Shown: positions 22,598 through 35,296 of the stretch, one piece after another
Position numbering within the stretch: the stretch's first letter is position 1
How the letters are laid out: each line of letters starts with the position of its first letter
Assembly: GCA_932294295.1 (NCBI GenBank)
Contig: OW028584.1
Location: 31,777,969-31,841,968, forward strand
Direction: 5' to 3'
DNA: 64,000 bases
Source: Alitta virens
Lineage: Eukaryota > Annelida > Polychaeta > Phyllodocida > Nereididae
Program-made: the position numbers and the translations under genes
Notes under the pieces: generated by a model
Told to the model about the DNA's origin: nothing
Databases searched by the model: none
The model's input: only the letters and a program-made list of their open reading frames with translations

Positions 22598-23066
22598 ATG
22601 TCTCACTACTACTGATTCCGAAGCTAAGTCAGCTTATATGACCAGCTGCCAGAGGCAGACGTAATGATGAAATGATAAGGCTGCTTGGAGTCCACACCAC
22701 GTTACACAGTTACCCCATGGGTGGGGTTTTTTACTTGCCTCAGCATATGAAATTTATTTAATGTTCAACACAAAAATTTATGGAACATTGGGCCTTATGT
22801 CAGGGCCAGTAAGGCACACCCTCAGTGACAAAGATTTTTCTTGACACACATATTTAATCAAGATAAATTTCTCAAGTTTGCATTTTCAGTAATGTACTAC
22901 AAATATGTAGAATGAAATTTGGGATTGAGTATCAATTACCATATACAGTTTCACATTCCCAATCATTTCAAGGATCTAAAGACATTTTGGTTGGTGTAGG
23001 TCTTGAATACACCAAGTTTGGGCTGGGATTTGAACCCAGGATTTAACCTCCTTGACCATTAGACCT
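22598..23066 (-). mobile_element. SINE-like family B, copy 5, interrupted
   Basis: The tail-side half (gtctcactactactg to ttacttgcctcagcata, 22598-22748) is followed by about 260 bp of unrelated DNA. Then come acaccaagt and a tRNA-like head on the minus strand (ggtctaatggtcaagg A box, ctgggttcaaatcccag B box, 23020-23066). The break falls exactly where other copies read cagcatagacaccaagt, so the middle is an insertion or a different body module. Confidence 0.75.
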
Positions 23067-23074
23067 TCTAACTA

Positions 23075-24191
23075 CATGATACATGTACTTCCATAAATTT
23101 CATGTTCTTCCATAAATCTTAACACATGTGAAATATCTTTTTAGACAGAGAGACTAGTGATCAATAACATGCCAAAGTGACATGCATATTTTACATGCGT
23201 TTTTATGAGTTCAAACTTTGATCCGGGTTCCCTTTTCTAAATCCTAAAGCCTAAAGTGTTTGATGCACCCATATGTATTTATTTCATGGTGTATTTGAGA
23301 AGTTCTGACAGTCTGCACTGTAGATATCCGTTTGCCTTAGGCAACTTTATGACAATGCAACAGCAATTTGTGATGTCAACTTATTCTGGTTTTTTATGTC
23401 AGTTTTTCCCCGCTGTGAATGTTGAAGTAAAATGTTTACTTTGTAGCCTTTCAGACCTGTGTATCATTTCAGCTTTTCAAATGCTTAAAAATCCCTATAC
23501 AGGTTTGGTATTTTGAATGCAGGGTATCAAAGAGTCATGTGAAACATGCTTTATAAGTTGCTTTTTTGTCTACATGCAATGGAACTCAGCTATTTAAGAC
23601 AACCTACATATGTAATAATGTAAATAAATATGACAAAAATAAAACACATTTTTCAGTAACCATAATCGTTTTGAAAAGGCATAGTTTCATAGTACATGGT
23701 TTTTTTGCTGATTACTGCCAGCCAGCATTGAAGGCTGTTTCCATAATAATCCTAATCCTGGACAATGGGCCAGAAATGTGACCTAAAGCCAACAAAAGAC
23801 CAATCAGAGGCAAATAATGCCCTGCAGTGATCCAATTATGCACTGTGACGTCAGTAGCCATTTGCCATTAATAGCCTGAGTTTGACAAGTTGTCAATTTT
23901 GTCAAATACACTCATCATGCTTTTGGCACGGTATTATTATCCTGCTTAACGTACGGCCATTATTGATAGAATAGTTTCTTGCAATGTTTTTGATTGTTTT
24001 GTATTGTTTATTGTATTTAGGCTACTGCTCCGAAGCAGCTTAGTTATCTAATTTTTCTACCTCGGCCTAGGCCTTTATCAAGTATAGAACTATCATACTA
24101 TGTTCTATGACAGACCAGGTATATTTAAGCGAACGAGCCCTCTGAGTTTTGACAATATATGGGTCAATGCAGCAGCAGCGTTGGCATAGGT
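23075..24191. other. Unassigned DNA
   Basis: No gene or repeat recognised. Short open frames such as 23256-23516 have no domain. Confidence 0.5.
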
Positions 24192-24264
24192 ATTCATATA
24201 CTTTGAAAGGCTGCTGCTCTTCTAATATTGGTCCTATTTTCGTCAAAAAAATACTGAACTGTTC
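24192..24264 (+). repeat. Fragment of the 15-kb transposon's internal repeat
   Basis: Reads ggctgctgctcttctaatat and ttttcgtcaaa, matching the internal ~155-bp repeat of the 15072-17239 transposon. Probably a remnant of a related element. Confidence 0.7.
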
Positions 24265-24627
24265 AGGAGAATGTGTAAAATTTATATTTATAATAGATAA
24301 ATAAATTTGTAAAATTCTGAGTAAAGAATGGAGTATACAAGGCACAAACACTGGTCCCAATGAGGCAGTAGCCATCATGCATACTGTATTAAAGTGTTTA
24401 CATTGTAGGCCTAGTGCTGCTGGCATTCTACACACAACGCCAGGTATCTATTCCTTTTTTGAAAAAATATATTTCTTGTTTATACAAGTGTTTACTGTGA
24501 TTTCCTCTTGTACAGCCAAATGGATTTGAGGTCTCCTGATGATACCAAACTTCAAATACTTTCGTGTGTAAGCTTGAGTGTTGTTTGCTGGTATATATGT
24601 CAGGTCTCACAATTAAATGTTTATTCT

Positions 24628-24650
24628 CTTTTCTCTCTCTCTCTCTCTCT
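24628..24650. repeat. (CT)n microsatellite
   Basis: About 11 CT dinucleotides. Confidence 0.95.
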
Positions 24651-24741
24651 ATTTGACAATAGGTCCACACTTTGTTATACATTTATCCCCTAGGTGGGTC
24701 TTTTACTAGCCAAATAGTCTTTTACGTGCTCAAGCATACCA

Positions 24742-24862
24742 ACCCAAATAGTATTTCGAAATGTTTCAACGTCAGCAGGATGTCGGCGATGTTAATACAA
24801 TGTTGTAACGACAGTGGCCTATATTGAAATGATGCTGGGCCGATTTGGAATGCTATCTGGGT
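24742..24862. mobile_element. 121-bp MITE family E, uninterrupted copy
   Basis: Inverted termini acccaaatagtatttcgaaa (left) and ggaatgctatctgggt (right). Its reverse complement matches 48781-49098 along the whole length (gcattccaaatcggcccagc, then taggccactgtcgttacaac). The two copies differ mainly by a SINE inserted in the second. Confidence 0.85.
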
Positions 24863-24945
24863 AATACAGTAATGTAACCTATTCGTTATTCATATATATC
24901 CACCCCATTTCTTCAGCTACGCAACCATTACAGGACTAGTGTCTT

Positions 24946-25139
24946 GGCTTAGTCTTAGATATTAGCCGATATTCCTATGGAGAAGTGTGTATGTACACGC
25001 AGGCCAACATCTTTGCGCTATGAGTCTCCATTATTCCTATCTTAGGATGAGCAGGCTATCGTCTAGCAAGGGCATTTATAGTAATACAGTCTTAGCACGG
25101 AAATAGATGGATAAGTGCTGTCTGTCGGGCAAGGATAAC
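24946..25139 (+). repeat. Dispersed repeat C, copy 1
   Basis: About 194 bp (agtcttagatattagccgat to aaggataac) matching the reverse complement of 33027-33222 with only scattered differences. No inverted termini or coding capacity seen. Confidence 0.85.
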
Positions 25140-25330
25140 ATTGATAGCACTTGTCTCATACAACAAAAGGTTTCCTTATCAACGGTCTATGAATATCCGT
25201 AGTGTGATGGATTAACTATTAAATTGACAGCTGCTGGCAGCACATGTAATGTACTTTGTATTAGTCCATGTCATCATTCTATCTAAATCTGTTTACCTGC
25301 TGAATGGTGAATACATACAACTTATATCCC

Positions 25331-25472
25331 AATAGTGGAATTTCACAGAAGGTTCTAGATATTTCCGCCAGGTGGCTACAACAGAATACTGCAATTCTAT
25401 TTACTGAAAAAGTTCCCGCCCTTGACTCTGATTGGCTAAGTGCATAGCAGCAGTATTTTTAATGCATTTTAA
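25331..25472 (+). repeat. Dispersed repeat J, copy 1
   Basis: Contains ccgccaggtggctacaacag, aatactgcaattctatt and gcagcagtatttttaatgca. The reverse complement lies at 52801-52953 at roughly four-fifths identity. Confidence 0.85.
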
Positions 25473-25559
25473 AGTATATTTGACATCTTATCATTTAGTT
25501 GATTTCAGTTATTTCCCAGAGAAAATTATATTTATGGAATCAGTTAGTTATTACCTACT

Positions 25560-25636
25560 GTGTCTGAAAAGCAAAATGAGTAATAAGAGGTGTGGAAAGA
25601 ACTGTCTTGATGAATTCAGGGCTGCTCAGTGAAAAG
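25560..25636 (+). repeat. Dispersed repeat J, downstream block
   Basis: Reads gtctgaaaagcaaaatgag, agtaataagagg and attcagggctgctcagtga. The same block is at 39756-39835, where a family-A SINE has inserted just upstream. Confidence 0.8.
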
Positions 25637-25640
25637 GGAG

Positions 25641-28180
25641 TCGTTTCCAGAAATTTGATAATGTATTTAGAGTTGATTATATTTAATAAATCCTGAGTAT
25701 GTGTTGTGTATAAGCACCTAAGAAGGAAATAAATATTTTAGTAAGTTTAGTTATAATATCACTCCAAGGAACAACAGAAATTCTACATGAAAATGGCGTA
25801 TAAATATATGTTTACATTTAGGCTAGACAAACATACTAAACTTGGAAAAGAGTGAACATAATACTTTAACCAGTTGAAGACGAAGTCATTAAACTTCCAT
25901 TATTTCGTAAATTACCTTGTTTACCAGAGTTCTCTTCTTCGGTGTTCTAGCTATATATTGTGAATTTACTTGAAATAAATAGATAGCTCTGTTGAGACAC
26001 AGAGTTGCAGCACGTTCCAGTAAATAAGTAGGAGATTTTGCTTATTCCGAACACCTATTTACCGCTCGTTGTTTGTGTAACTTTCTAAACCCATCGGCTT
26101 TACCAGGGCTTTACTAGTAGTTTCCCAGATTACCATCTGTCGAAAAGCTACCCTGAGTCTGCACCCAAATTGACATTGGGTATAAATCTGGGGTTTGGGC
26201 AAGTTCCTTACCAAATTTAAAATCCTTCAGTGGTAAATCGGTTGTCCAATATACGTAATTTGTGTTCACCGAAGAGCCCTGGTGAAGAACACTGCAAGAC
26301 TCTTACAGCAGATATCATAAACTTTTAAACTAAACTCCAGAGGATGTCATATAAGGCCTGTTGGGAGTCCTGCATGGATTCAGTAATCATACATATTAGT
26401 AATCATAATCACTACCTTTTTGTCAATAAAATGCACCATGAAGACTCTGGTATCCTCGCGTGTAAAACTCCCAAGTTTCTTTAATTAACCACAAACAATA
26501 CAAGACTCACGGTAAATATCCTTAAGAAACGTGAGAGAGACTTCTGCTTGAACAGGTTTATTGCTGCATTATAAGTGAAGCTTTGAGTGCAGGTCTATAT
26601 GTATTTGTCAGCAATAGACACAATTTACATAGCACATCCCAGTGACTCGAATTGGTTGTGTTTATGGATGAGCAAAATGACGATTTCATAAATTGTGACA
26701 GACTTGCCAATGGCAATGCAACAAGGATCGATCACACAAAGTTGAAATAATGAAACTCTGAATCCTCTATGTTTAACAGGTGTTGTGCAGTTGTCATAAA
26801 TGTGTTGTGCAGGTATAGTAATAATGACATTCTGCACTCTTAACTCGACTAATCAATACCGACTTGACAATGTGCAAACTGAACTTAAGTACTGTGCCTG
26901 TCAAATATGACCAAAATGAGCTATCATGCAAACAGTGTACATGTACTTCAAATCAAATCAAATTTAAATTTATTGACCGTTTTCTTAAATTATTATAACA
27001 TCATTATGCATTACTTCATTATGATATAGGGCGTTCCAACAAGGTAACAGGTTTAGTAAATGTATTGTAATATGAAATGTAACGCAATTTTGAAACCTCA
27101 GTCAATATGAATAAAGGCATTCACTGCAGCTAACACATATATCAGATGAAATTTAAAGTAGCCATGGACTCCCATCTAATTGTCAAAAAGGTTAAAAAGT
27201 AGACTAACATTCTTAGTCAAATGATTTTCAGTGTAATCTAGAAAATAACATGACTTCATTTGATTGCCATAATACATTAGAAATGAATCCAGGTCTTAAA
27301 TTCCTGAAGTCAGTTCCAATATTTCTATAATTCCTGTTTTTAATGTAGTGATTATCCCCATAATTATTAATTTTAAGAGACTTCAGACCAATTAACAATA
27401 AATATCCTTGTCGTAATAAGGATTTTCAATATGATTTTCAGCTCCTCCAAAATGGAATAATTTATAGTCTTCATAGCTTTTTCATCACTTCCGAGGTTTT
27501 TCAGGCAATTACAATAAAAAAAAAACTTCATAACTGTTTACTCCACAAAGATTAATTCATAACTGCAACAGTGGTTTTGTCTATATGAGAAGTCATCGCA
27601 CCAAAATCACTAATAATTTTGATGCCATTTGTGGAAATAACAGCCTTTTGTGGGTCTATCTAGCTTGGTGATATTATGAAACATATTCATAATACCTGTT
27701 TCACAATAGTATATCTTAACAAAGTGAAGGTTATCACAATTCACATAAACATAACTGTGATATTATTAATAATATTTCCTGGTCATTATGAGCTACGTGC
27801 AGTTCTGCGTGCAAGTGGATTCGTGGCATGTTGAATGTCCTGCCTCAACAAATGCGGATTCAACTTTTTACGATTTTAATAACGCCATATTTAAACTGAA
27901 AACAAATAATTGACAGAACTGAAGCCCATCCACATCGGAGTGCTTGATTGGCCAGGACATGCGGATCATTTTGCAGACAAGGAAAATTATTGGGAAGTTG
28001 GGAATTGCAGATAATTTGTGATTTATACAGGGAAAGACTGGCCCAGATAATATGGAAGTTTTAATACTTATACTGAAATGGTATTGAATATGCATAAACT
28101 GTAAAAGATACATAGATCTCTGGTAAAACCAAAAAAACTCGACGCTCATAATATAAAGCAATGCATGGAGACGGTTATGC
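25641..28180. other. Unassigned AT-rich DNA
   Basis: Apart from the single MITE-H arm at 26331-26396, about 2.5 kb without a recognisable gene or element. At 26949-26980 an aaatcaaatcaaatttaaat run could be a reverse-oriented LINE tail; the evidence is thin. Confidence 0.5.
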
Positions 28181-28212
28181 TTATCTCATCTTTACGTCTG
28201 CCTCTGACAGCC
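28181..28212 (+). mobile_element. SINE-like family B fragment
   Basis: Short match, tctcatctttacgtctgcc and tctgacagc, to the middle of the plus-strand B consensus. Confidence 0.5.
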
Positions 28213-29609
28213 CCAATTCCCAAAGTTTTTCTTAATTAGTTGTAGTGTTCTATAATATAGGCTGTCGGAAAATTTACTTTAAGCTTATCATAAACAGCAA
28301 AAATATGGTAGCTATGGCTTCTTATTTTTGTTATTTTTCTCATTTTCCCTCCCTTCCTCTCCATTACCAGACATGGCAACCCCCCATTGCAAAAACTTCC
28401 TCTCATCCCCCTGTTAATTTTTTTCTACGTGTTTCCAATTTAACAAAACGTGAGTGACGTCACATCCTTAATTTCCTCCGCTCCCCATTTACAATTTTCA
28501 AGTACACTTCTCCCTTGTTAAACATGGAGAGGGGTCCACTTGGCAAAATGATTATCTGACGTTTTAATTGGTTAATTACAGAAAGTTGCACAGCGCATGC
28601 GTGCTTCTATGCCGACTACACCATAATTGGCAACTTGTCCGTTTTTGCTTAATTATATAAATGCTTGACTACAGCTGTCCCTCATGCAAGCATTAATTTA
28701 ATTATGTCATGTATTCATAACAGGAATTTCTCAGTTAATAGGAACCTCGATAGAAGATTCAATGAAGATTGACAATAAGCCGCAGCTAGCCTACTTTATA
28801 GAAAATTAATTGTAAGTTGCATAAATATAATTATAGCAAACATGTCATGCTGTTGCCGCTTGGCTTATGTAATTTCCGACATTTAAAAAAATGGTCAAGT
28901 ACATGCTGCAATGTACCTAGATTGGACATGTTTGAGGTGTTCTGTATGCTGTGCAATGCTGTGACGTCACCAGTATGTGTTGTGTTTAGACCATGGATGT
29001 ATAAGAATATATAACTCCTTATACATCCATGTTTAGATCGACTGACATGACAGGCGTGTAATGTAACTAGGACTATATTGCTTCTTTTCTTTTTTTCTTT
29101 TGGTCAAAGAATGTTGAAATGTCAGATATAATTTTTCTGTATAATAGTATACCTCAAATGATTTTTCTATGTTGGTCTAAAAATTTATTTATTGTAGGAC
29201 TCATTTTTAAAGGTTAGGCATATTTTTCTATTAGTTAACATTTTATTTCAAGGCTTCTTTAATTTAAGTTAACAAAAATAGGCTTTTTAAAGACTGACAC
29301 GTGCCTGAAATTATTTTCAAATTAAAATATAAAGAAACACATTTGACTTTTAGTAATATTGTTGTGGTTTCTTGATAGGCAGTTATCATCTTTACGTAAC
29401 AGGCATTGACGTTTAATTGTTGACAATCAACTATTTAAAGGAGTTGTACTTAAATAGTTAACAGTTGAAAGGACGAATTTTGTTCATTTCTTTATGTGTC
29501 TAACTTAGATATTATTATGTTTTAAGCCAAACCTTGATAATCCTCAGGTACTGGAATAAAATTCGTCAGTCACTAAGTACTATTGCAATGAATTATAATA
29601 GGCCTATAT
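28213..29609. other. Unassigned DNA with a small hairpin
   Basis: At 28992-29031 catggatgtataag pairs with cttatacatccatg. No other feature recognised. Confidence 0.5.
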
Positions 29610-29835
29610 TAGTCACTGTATGTTGGATGGTTACAATGTATGTTGGACATCTGCAGTTGTATGTTGTACAATGTGGAGAATGCGAGCAATGGTGGATCGT
29701 ATCACTTGTGTGTTGTCCAACATAGAGTTTTGTGGGATTCGGAAAAATTAAATTGGCCTAAGCTTTTACTTAGCCAAATATTAGTTTTTCTCATCCTTCA
29801 TAACTTCATGTTTGACTTCTCACCATCCAATATTG
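29610..29835. repeat. Dispersed repeat L, copy 2
   Basis: Diverged relative of 21540-21700; shares gtatgttggatgg, gagcaatggtggat and cttctcaccatcca. Confidence 0.5.
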
Positions 29836-30039
29836 TTATAAATAATTTAAATTATATATGATTTCGTCTCTTTCTTTATTGTTTTCAGAAAAGTAGTTTC
29901 TGGGTTGAGCTGTAAACACTGGAACCATTCATCACATCAGACAATAATGTATCCATAAAGCTATCTAAATGAAAGAAAATGCTTCTTACTGATGAATTCG
30001 ATAACCCAAACTGTCTAGATGGTACTAAATTAGAAATTA

Positions 30040-30312
30040 TTGCCGGAATTTATAAGATCGACTTTGTTTACATATTATTCATTGCAACGTGATGGAGAGC
30101 GTCGCCGATTCGCGATTTCACGGTCATTTTATGAAAAATTGATGTCAGAATTGTTTCAATTTATGCAAAAAGCGAAACACCTACACATTTTTTTTCGTAA
30201 TGAACTTGGAATTTTGAAAATTGGACGAAAATTGAAGGCACACAATAATAAAATACATTACGAACCGACGACGCTAATGACGTTCGTTTATGCCTCGTTT
30301 TCATTTCATTAG
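30040..30312 (+). CDS. CpG-rich short open frame, function unknown
   Basis: A 90-codon frame starting at ATG 30040. I recognise no domain. The basic protein has a run of charged residues (RDGERRRFAISRSFYEKLM, residues 17-35) and no signal peptide or membrane segment. The DNA is unusually rich in CpG (gcgtcgccgattcgcgattt, cgaaccgacgacgctaatga) compared with the CpG-poor AT-rich flanks, which contain almost none. That suggests either a recently inserted sequence, a piece of conserved coding DNA or a small unmethylated island. No splice partner, promoter or poly(A) signal was identified. It could equally be non-coding. Confidence 0.15.
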   Translation: MPEFIRSTLFTYYSLQRDGERRRFAISRSFYEKLMSELFQFMQKAKHLHIFFRNELGILKIGRKLKAHNNKIHYEPTTLMTFVYASFSFH

Positions 30313-31740
30313 CCATAAAAGCACTTGCAATGTTAACAAATCGGCAATTTTTGATGGCATGAAAAATTAAATGATAGGGTATGTTTATTAATTTTATAGA
30401 GATATAGTGAACCTAGCAAGGCCCTGATGGCATTTAATCCGTTTTTTTAGGAGCAATGAAATGAATGCAACCTATTTTGGTCAGTGACATGGTCACTGTC
30501 ATATTGAGTGACAATGCAGCTTTAAAGTGTTATTTTATTATTCAAAGGCCACTTTCTGACAATCAAACCTACTAAGCATAAATCATTAATATTTTGGCGT
30601 CCCTTGTGGAAAAAAAAAAACCTTTCAGTTGGCGAAGTTTAGCCCAGTAGATCTTAATGCAATAAAATATTCATTTGATGTGCGCTCCTGACCTGCCAAA
30701 TCCATCTTAATAAGTGGAGAAAGTTATCTACAAGATTCTTTAGAATGAATTCATGAAATTATCTATATTAATGGGGTGTTCGAATGATGCAAAACTTTTG
30801 CATAATGTTTTATTACGCTGCATAATCAACAAGTGTCAGCATTTAAGTAATTTTTAAATCAGAGTGCCTCAAAATTTTGTGAAATTAGATTAACTATTTT
30901 TTCACCAAGCTAAACTAAAAAATAACTTTTTTCTGATACAGGTCTTTTTTTTTCTTAATGATGCAAAAAAACAACTAAATAATAACTCTTTCTTTCACCC
31001 AGCTAAACTAAAAAACAATTCGGCGGCGAATGTCGATTTAGTTTTGTAGATGCGGGTTTTTAAAACCCAAACCATTACATAAAATATAGCTGGTCAGTTA
31101 TACAATTTCTCTTAAAGCAAAATTCATTCAGGAAAGTTGTGTGCATGCCTTGTAGGCCTACGTTTAAGTAAATTACCCCCCCCCCCCCTTATCCTCCCCC
31201 TAAAAAATAAATACAATTACGATTTAATGTGACTACGACGAAGAAATTCTTGAGTGACTGGTAAACAGTGGTTTCAATTGTTTTTATAGAGAATACATTT
31301 TTTTTACAATTAATCCATGATTAAACAGCCTTTGCAAGCAAAAAACCTCCTCAGAAGTAATGACAAAATGTGTTTGTCCATTCTCAGTCATGACAAAAAT
31401 ATGGTGTTTGAGTTTTATCTTTATCATGCAGAATGCATCGTCTCTGGAACGAAAGTTCTACATGTCAATAGAAAACTCATAAAAACGCATATATCTCTCA
31501 GATCTTTTTATGAACAAAGCGTTGCATTATGAAAGCTCCAGTTATCAGAAGTAAATCGTTTTAAAATCGGTGCTTTATTAATATTCTAGCCCCTTTTTCT
31601 TAGTTCAACCCAGGAGGCAGCCAGACCAGTCATTTATGACCGCCACCCCCTTAATTTAAAACCACCTCACTATAAAGACCACTTTGCAATTTTGAAAGTC
31701 TGCCAATTTGGGTCCAAATGTATTTCTACCATCGGGATTA
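30313..31740. other. Unassigned AT-rich DNA
   Basis: No gene recognised. Contains an A run near 30609-30620 and a C run at about 31177-31190. Confidence 0.5.
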
Positions 31741-31840
31741 CAGGGGCGGATCCAGAAATTTTTCACGGGGGAGGGGGGTTGACAAATAAAAAATGTATTG
31801 GGGGACCGCTGCAGAAAAAGTTTAATATTTTCTTACAATA
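31741..31840. mobile_element. hAT-like non-autonomous element, one end
   Basis: Starts CAGGGGCGGATCCAGAAAT and shares body motifs with 2630-2757. The other end was not found. Confidence 0.5.
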
Positions 31841-31984
31841 TATTATTGGCTAGTTTCCACTCTACGTGGTTTCTCATATGACCAGCTTACTGTGATTTCT
31901 TTCCAGAATATGACACTGGGTTTAGCCATAGTACTGCTGTCAGTTTATCACAGCATGTCAATTATATGGCGGCAGCTTATGGTG

Positions 31985-32335
31985 GCTTTTCATTAGAGGG
32001 CAATCTGCTGCACTCTTGCAGTAAAGTCGCTGGGCTTTGTAAACAGCGGGGGTGGAGGGCATTTACTAGGTGAGCAGGCTTGGCAAATCTTCTGCTTATA
32101 ATGGGCAAGAAACTTTCTGGTTGCTTTCCAGTGTTTAGTAGCAGAGGTAAATTCCCAGAACATTGCCAGGACATCAACACAGGATGTTTTAAGAGAACCA
32201 AGGGGACTCCAGATGAGTCCAAAAGAAATAATAAAGGGAACCTGGCCCATAACACGGTCCCCGTTAGGACCAAAACAGGTCTCTCAATGCATTTTTGTGA
32301 CACTGTTGGTGTGACGCACTCCCAGGAAACGTAAA
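31985..32335. other. GC-richer block with competing open frames
   Basis: Three overlapping frames (two minus, one plus) of 84-108 codons are open here, and base composition is higher in GC than the neighbours. None shows a domain I recognise and they cannot all be real. Candidate decayed coding DNA or a transposon interior. Confidence 0.25.
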
Positions 32336-32740
32336 TTTATGCTCTGACCTTGACCATTCATTATTTTTTGTTCACAGTGACGGACTTCACTGTAACATTA
32401 CTACAACAAAAAACGACAGAGTGATAAAGAGTTACAAACACACCTAAGCTTAAATTTAGCACACACAATTTAAAAATGTTTATCAGTTTTTAGAAACAAT
32501 ATAATTCTTGGGTTGGTAAAATAATTATACACTGTACATTTTTTACATAAGCTGAAATTAATATATTTTATATCATGGACGGACTTTAAGCAGCGACAGA
32601 ATGAAGGATATGTTGCAAACTGTAGCAAATCAATTTTATCTGTAATAGTCAAATATATCGTGACTAAAATCCATGCACTCATTACATAAAACCTGTTTAT
32701 TGAATAAAACAAGCGCTAATAATGCAATAATGTCAAAAAT

Positions 32741-33026
32741 GTCCCATTGCTACTGGGTCTGAAGCTTAGTCAGCTTATACGATCAGTTGACAGAAGTAGA
32801 TGTAATGATGAGATGATAAGGCTTGTGGAGTCCACACCATGTTACACATTTACCCATGGGTGGGGTCTTTTACTTGCCTCTGCATAGCTAGTAGACACCT
32901 AGCACAAGGCACCTCAAATTTAAAGTCTCATGGGATCGACAACCATGCAGCTGGGATGTAGCTCATGAAGCGTGCCTGGACTGGGGATCGAATCCTTGAC
33001 TATTTCGCTACCAAGCTGTTATCTAG
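32741..33026 (-). mobile_element. SINE-like family B, copy 7
   Basis: Almost complete: gtcccattgctactgggtct at the tail side, ttacttgcctctgcatag, aaggcacctcaaatttaaag, gctgggatgtagctcatgaa, and a degenerate head after ggggatcgaatcc. It directly abuts dispersed repeat C. Confidence 0.85.
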
Positions 33027-33222
33027 GTTATCCTTGCCACACAGACAGCACTTATACATCTTTTTCCGTGCTAAGACTGTATAACTATAAATGCTCTAGC
33101 TTGACCATAGCCTTCTTATCCTAAGACGGGAATTATGGAGACTCATAGCGCAAAGATGTTTGCCTGCGTGTACATACACACCTCTCCATAGGAATATCGG
33201 CTAATATCTAAGACTATGCTGA
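33027..33222 (-). repeat. Dispersed repeat C, copy 2
   Basis: Reverse complement of 24946-25139 (gttatccttgcc to aatatctaagac). Confidence 0.85.
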
Positions 33223-33501
33223 AAGCCTATACTTGTTACGGGCAGATAATGAGACAGAAAATGGTATAATAGCAATGACGGAGAATGGGAATATCTTGTA
33301 CCTAGTTCTAGCCTTCTAGTCTTCAGTCAAAAGTAACTTCTGAACAGTCGTTAGGCCTACACATCAACTATGAAAGTAGGTATACCCACAAGATAATGTT
33401 TCATTTTGGTACCTAGTCTCAACTAGTGCCTATACTATAGCCATACAAATGACTGAAAAGTTAGTGGGACTTTTTTTCGTATTTCCCCGAGTAATACTGT
33501 A

Positions 33502-33804
33502 CAGTTAGTTTCATAAAATATGGTCAACTCCAAACAGCTAAAGTGACCTATTCCTGGCTTTAACTATAACTGCCTGCTTCTGTCTACTCCTAGCTTATAG
33601 TCAGTCGGCTTGCACCAAAAAATATAAACCTTGTTAAATGTATGAAATGTTTCTGATATGATTTTGCATGTACTTTTAGATCCGGCTTTGAGTAGCCAGC
33701 TATAGGCAGACAGTTTTGTTTAGTGGCAGGTAGCATCGTATAGCAGAAGTTATCTAGCTTTGTCTAGGTTCAATTTGACAGGCCGTTTTTAATGAAACTA
33801 ACTG
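33502..33804 (+). mobile_element. Tc1-like MITE family F, full-length copy 1
   Basis: Inverted termini cagttagtttcataaaatat (left) and the complement of ttaatgaaactaactg (right), beginning CAGT as Tc1/mariner elements do. TA lies at both flanks (gTA before, TtA after, the right one imperfect). The interior carries cctattcctggctttaacta, atgtatgaaatgt and tttgacaggccgtttttaat, shared with 52121-52462, 54007-54188 and, inverted, 49523-49784. No transposase is present. Confidence 0.85.
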
Positions 33805-33805
33805 T

Positions 33806-35240
33806 TACATACATTCATTGGGCACCAAGTCAACAATTGGTGCACTATTTTACCAAAATACCAGCAATATATCTTAATTTGCACTTGTTTTATATGTATT
33901 TCAAACACTCATCACAAACAATTCAGTTTCTTCTTTTATCAATATTGCTTATCAATTACTTGAAAGAATTTCAGTTGCAATCACAGGTCGTTTTGATAGG
34001 CTTTAGAGAGACTTATCCATAAAAAAAAATTTTTCATTGAGCCCTGATAAAACACAATGGTAAAAAATACAAAAACCGCGTTCAAATGAGCATGCAGTTA
34101 TCAAACAAGCCAATTATACATAAATATCAAAAAGCGACATAAATACAAGAAAATTCAGAAAGAGCTAAAGGAATCCGTCTTAAGTGCAGAACAATTACCC
34201 CATGAAATGTTTCTTAAGAGCACGTGCTTCCGAAATCAGAGTTCTTTTGTGTTGTAGCATGCTTTTGTGTACTTACCCAATGCCTTAAAAAGAGGCCCTA
34301 ATTTCTTGCTGGAAACAGCTCATTCTTCTTCTTTCAGACACTAGAAGCATGCTTGCTAATTTGCCAGTGTTCTTCCTCTATCTTCGATTTGGACATCTTC
34401 CGTGACAAATTACCCATCACATGTTGGACATAATTCGCATCTTTGCCAGGTCTCTACATGCGACCAGTCCATGTTGTTGAATGCAAGACGCTGCTAAACA
34501 TTGAGTTATGGAAATTGCAAATAATAAAGGTTGCGGCTTTTTCTATTTTCATATTTCTCAGTCTGAAACATTTGTTTGCACTTGCAAATCTTAAGATAAA
34601 GATGTGAATATCGATTATTTTCGAGTAAAGAAATAAGCAGATATCTCGAAAATTTCATAAAATTTAAATGGTGAAGGAATGTTCACGACAGCTTTACAAT
34701 CAAATATGTCATGACCGCCCCCTATATTCTAATTGCCCCAGATTCAATTTTCATTATTTACCCCTTTATTAACCATGGTAGCTAAACAGTAGGACAAATT
34801 TGGTCTTAGTGATGAGGTGGTCTTAAGAGTGATGTGGTCTTAATAGGCCTATAGGGTTCCACTTTGTAAAGAAACCGTTATTATAACAACACTTTTTACA
34901 TGATATAGGTATTTTGCAAATATTGTACATAATCATAAGCCTCTTTTTGACCAAAATACTGTGTGTATACCCTAATAAGCATTATGCTACAAAAACCGCT
35001 TATTTTTCCATGACAAGGGGATTTCCCTCCGTACATGGAGAATGTTTAAGCAGAAAACGGAAATGAGACAGGGATCAATTTCCTGTTTGCAAAGCTGGAC
35101 TTCCCCTTTGAAAAAAGCCCTACAATTTTGCTCACAGGAGCAATGAGGAGGGTGTTTATTAACTTAGGTAGAGGGAAAATATCTGGCCATTTGTGACGCA
35201 GGTGGAATAGAACCATTGTCCAGAATTATTATATATATTT
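33806..35240. other. Unassigned DNA with a motif-K fragment
   Basis: At 34800-34862 gatgaggtggtcttaagagt and gatgtggtcttaatagg belong to motif family K. Otherwise nothing recognised. Confidence 0.5.
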
Positions 35241-35244
35241 ATAT

Positions 35245-35245
<1 letters not shown>

Positions 35246-35296
<51 letters not shown>

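Noticed and set aside
31977..32334. A host gene on either strand
   Set aside because: Three mutually exclusive frames and no recognisable domain; kept only as a composition anomaly.
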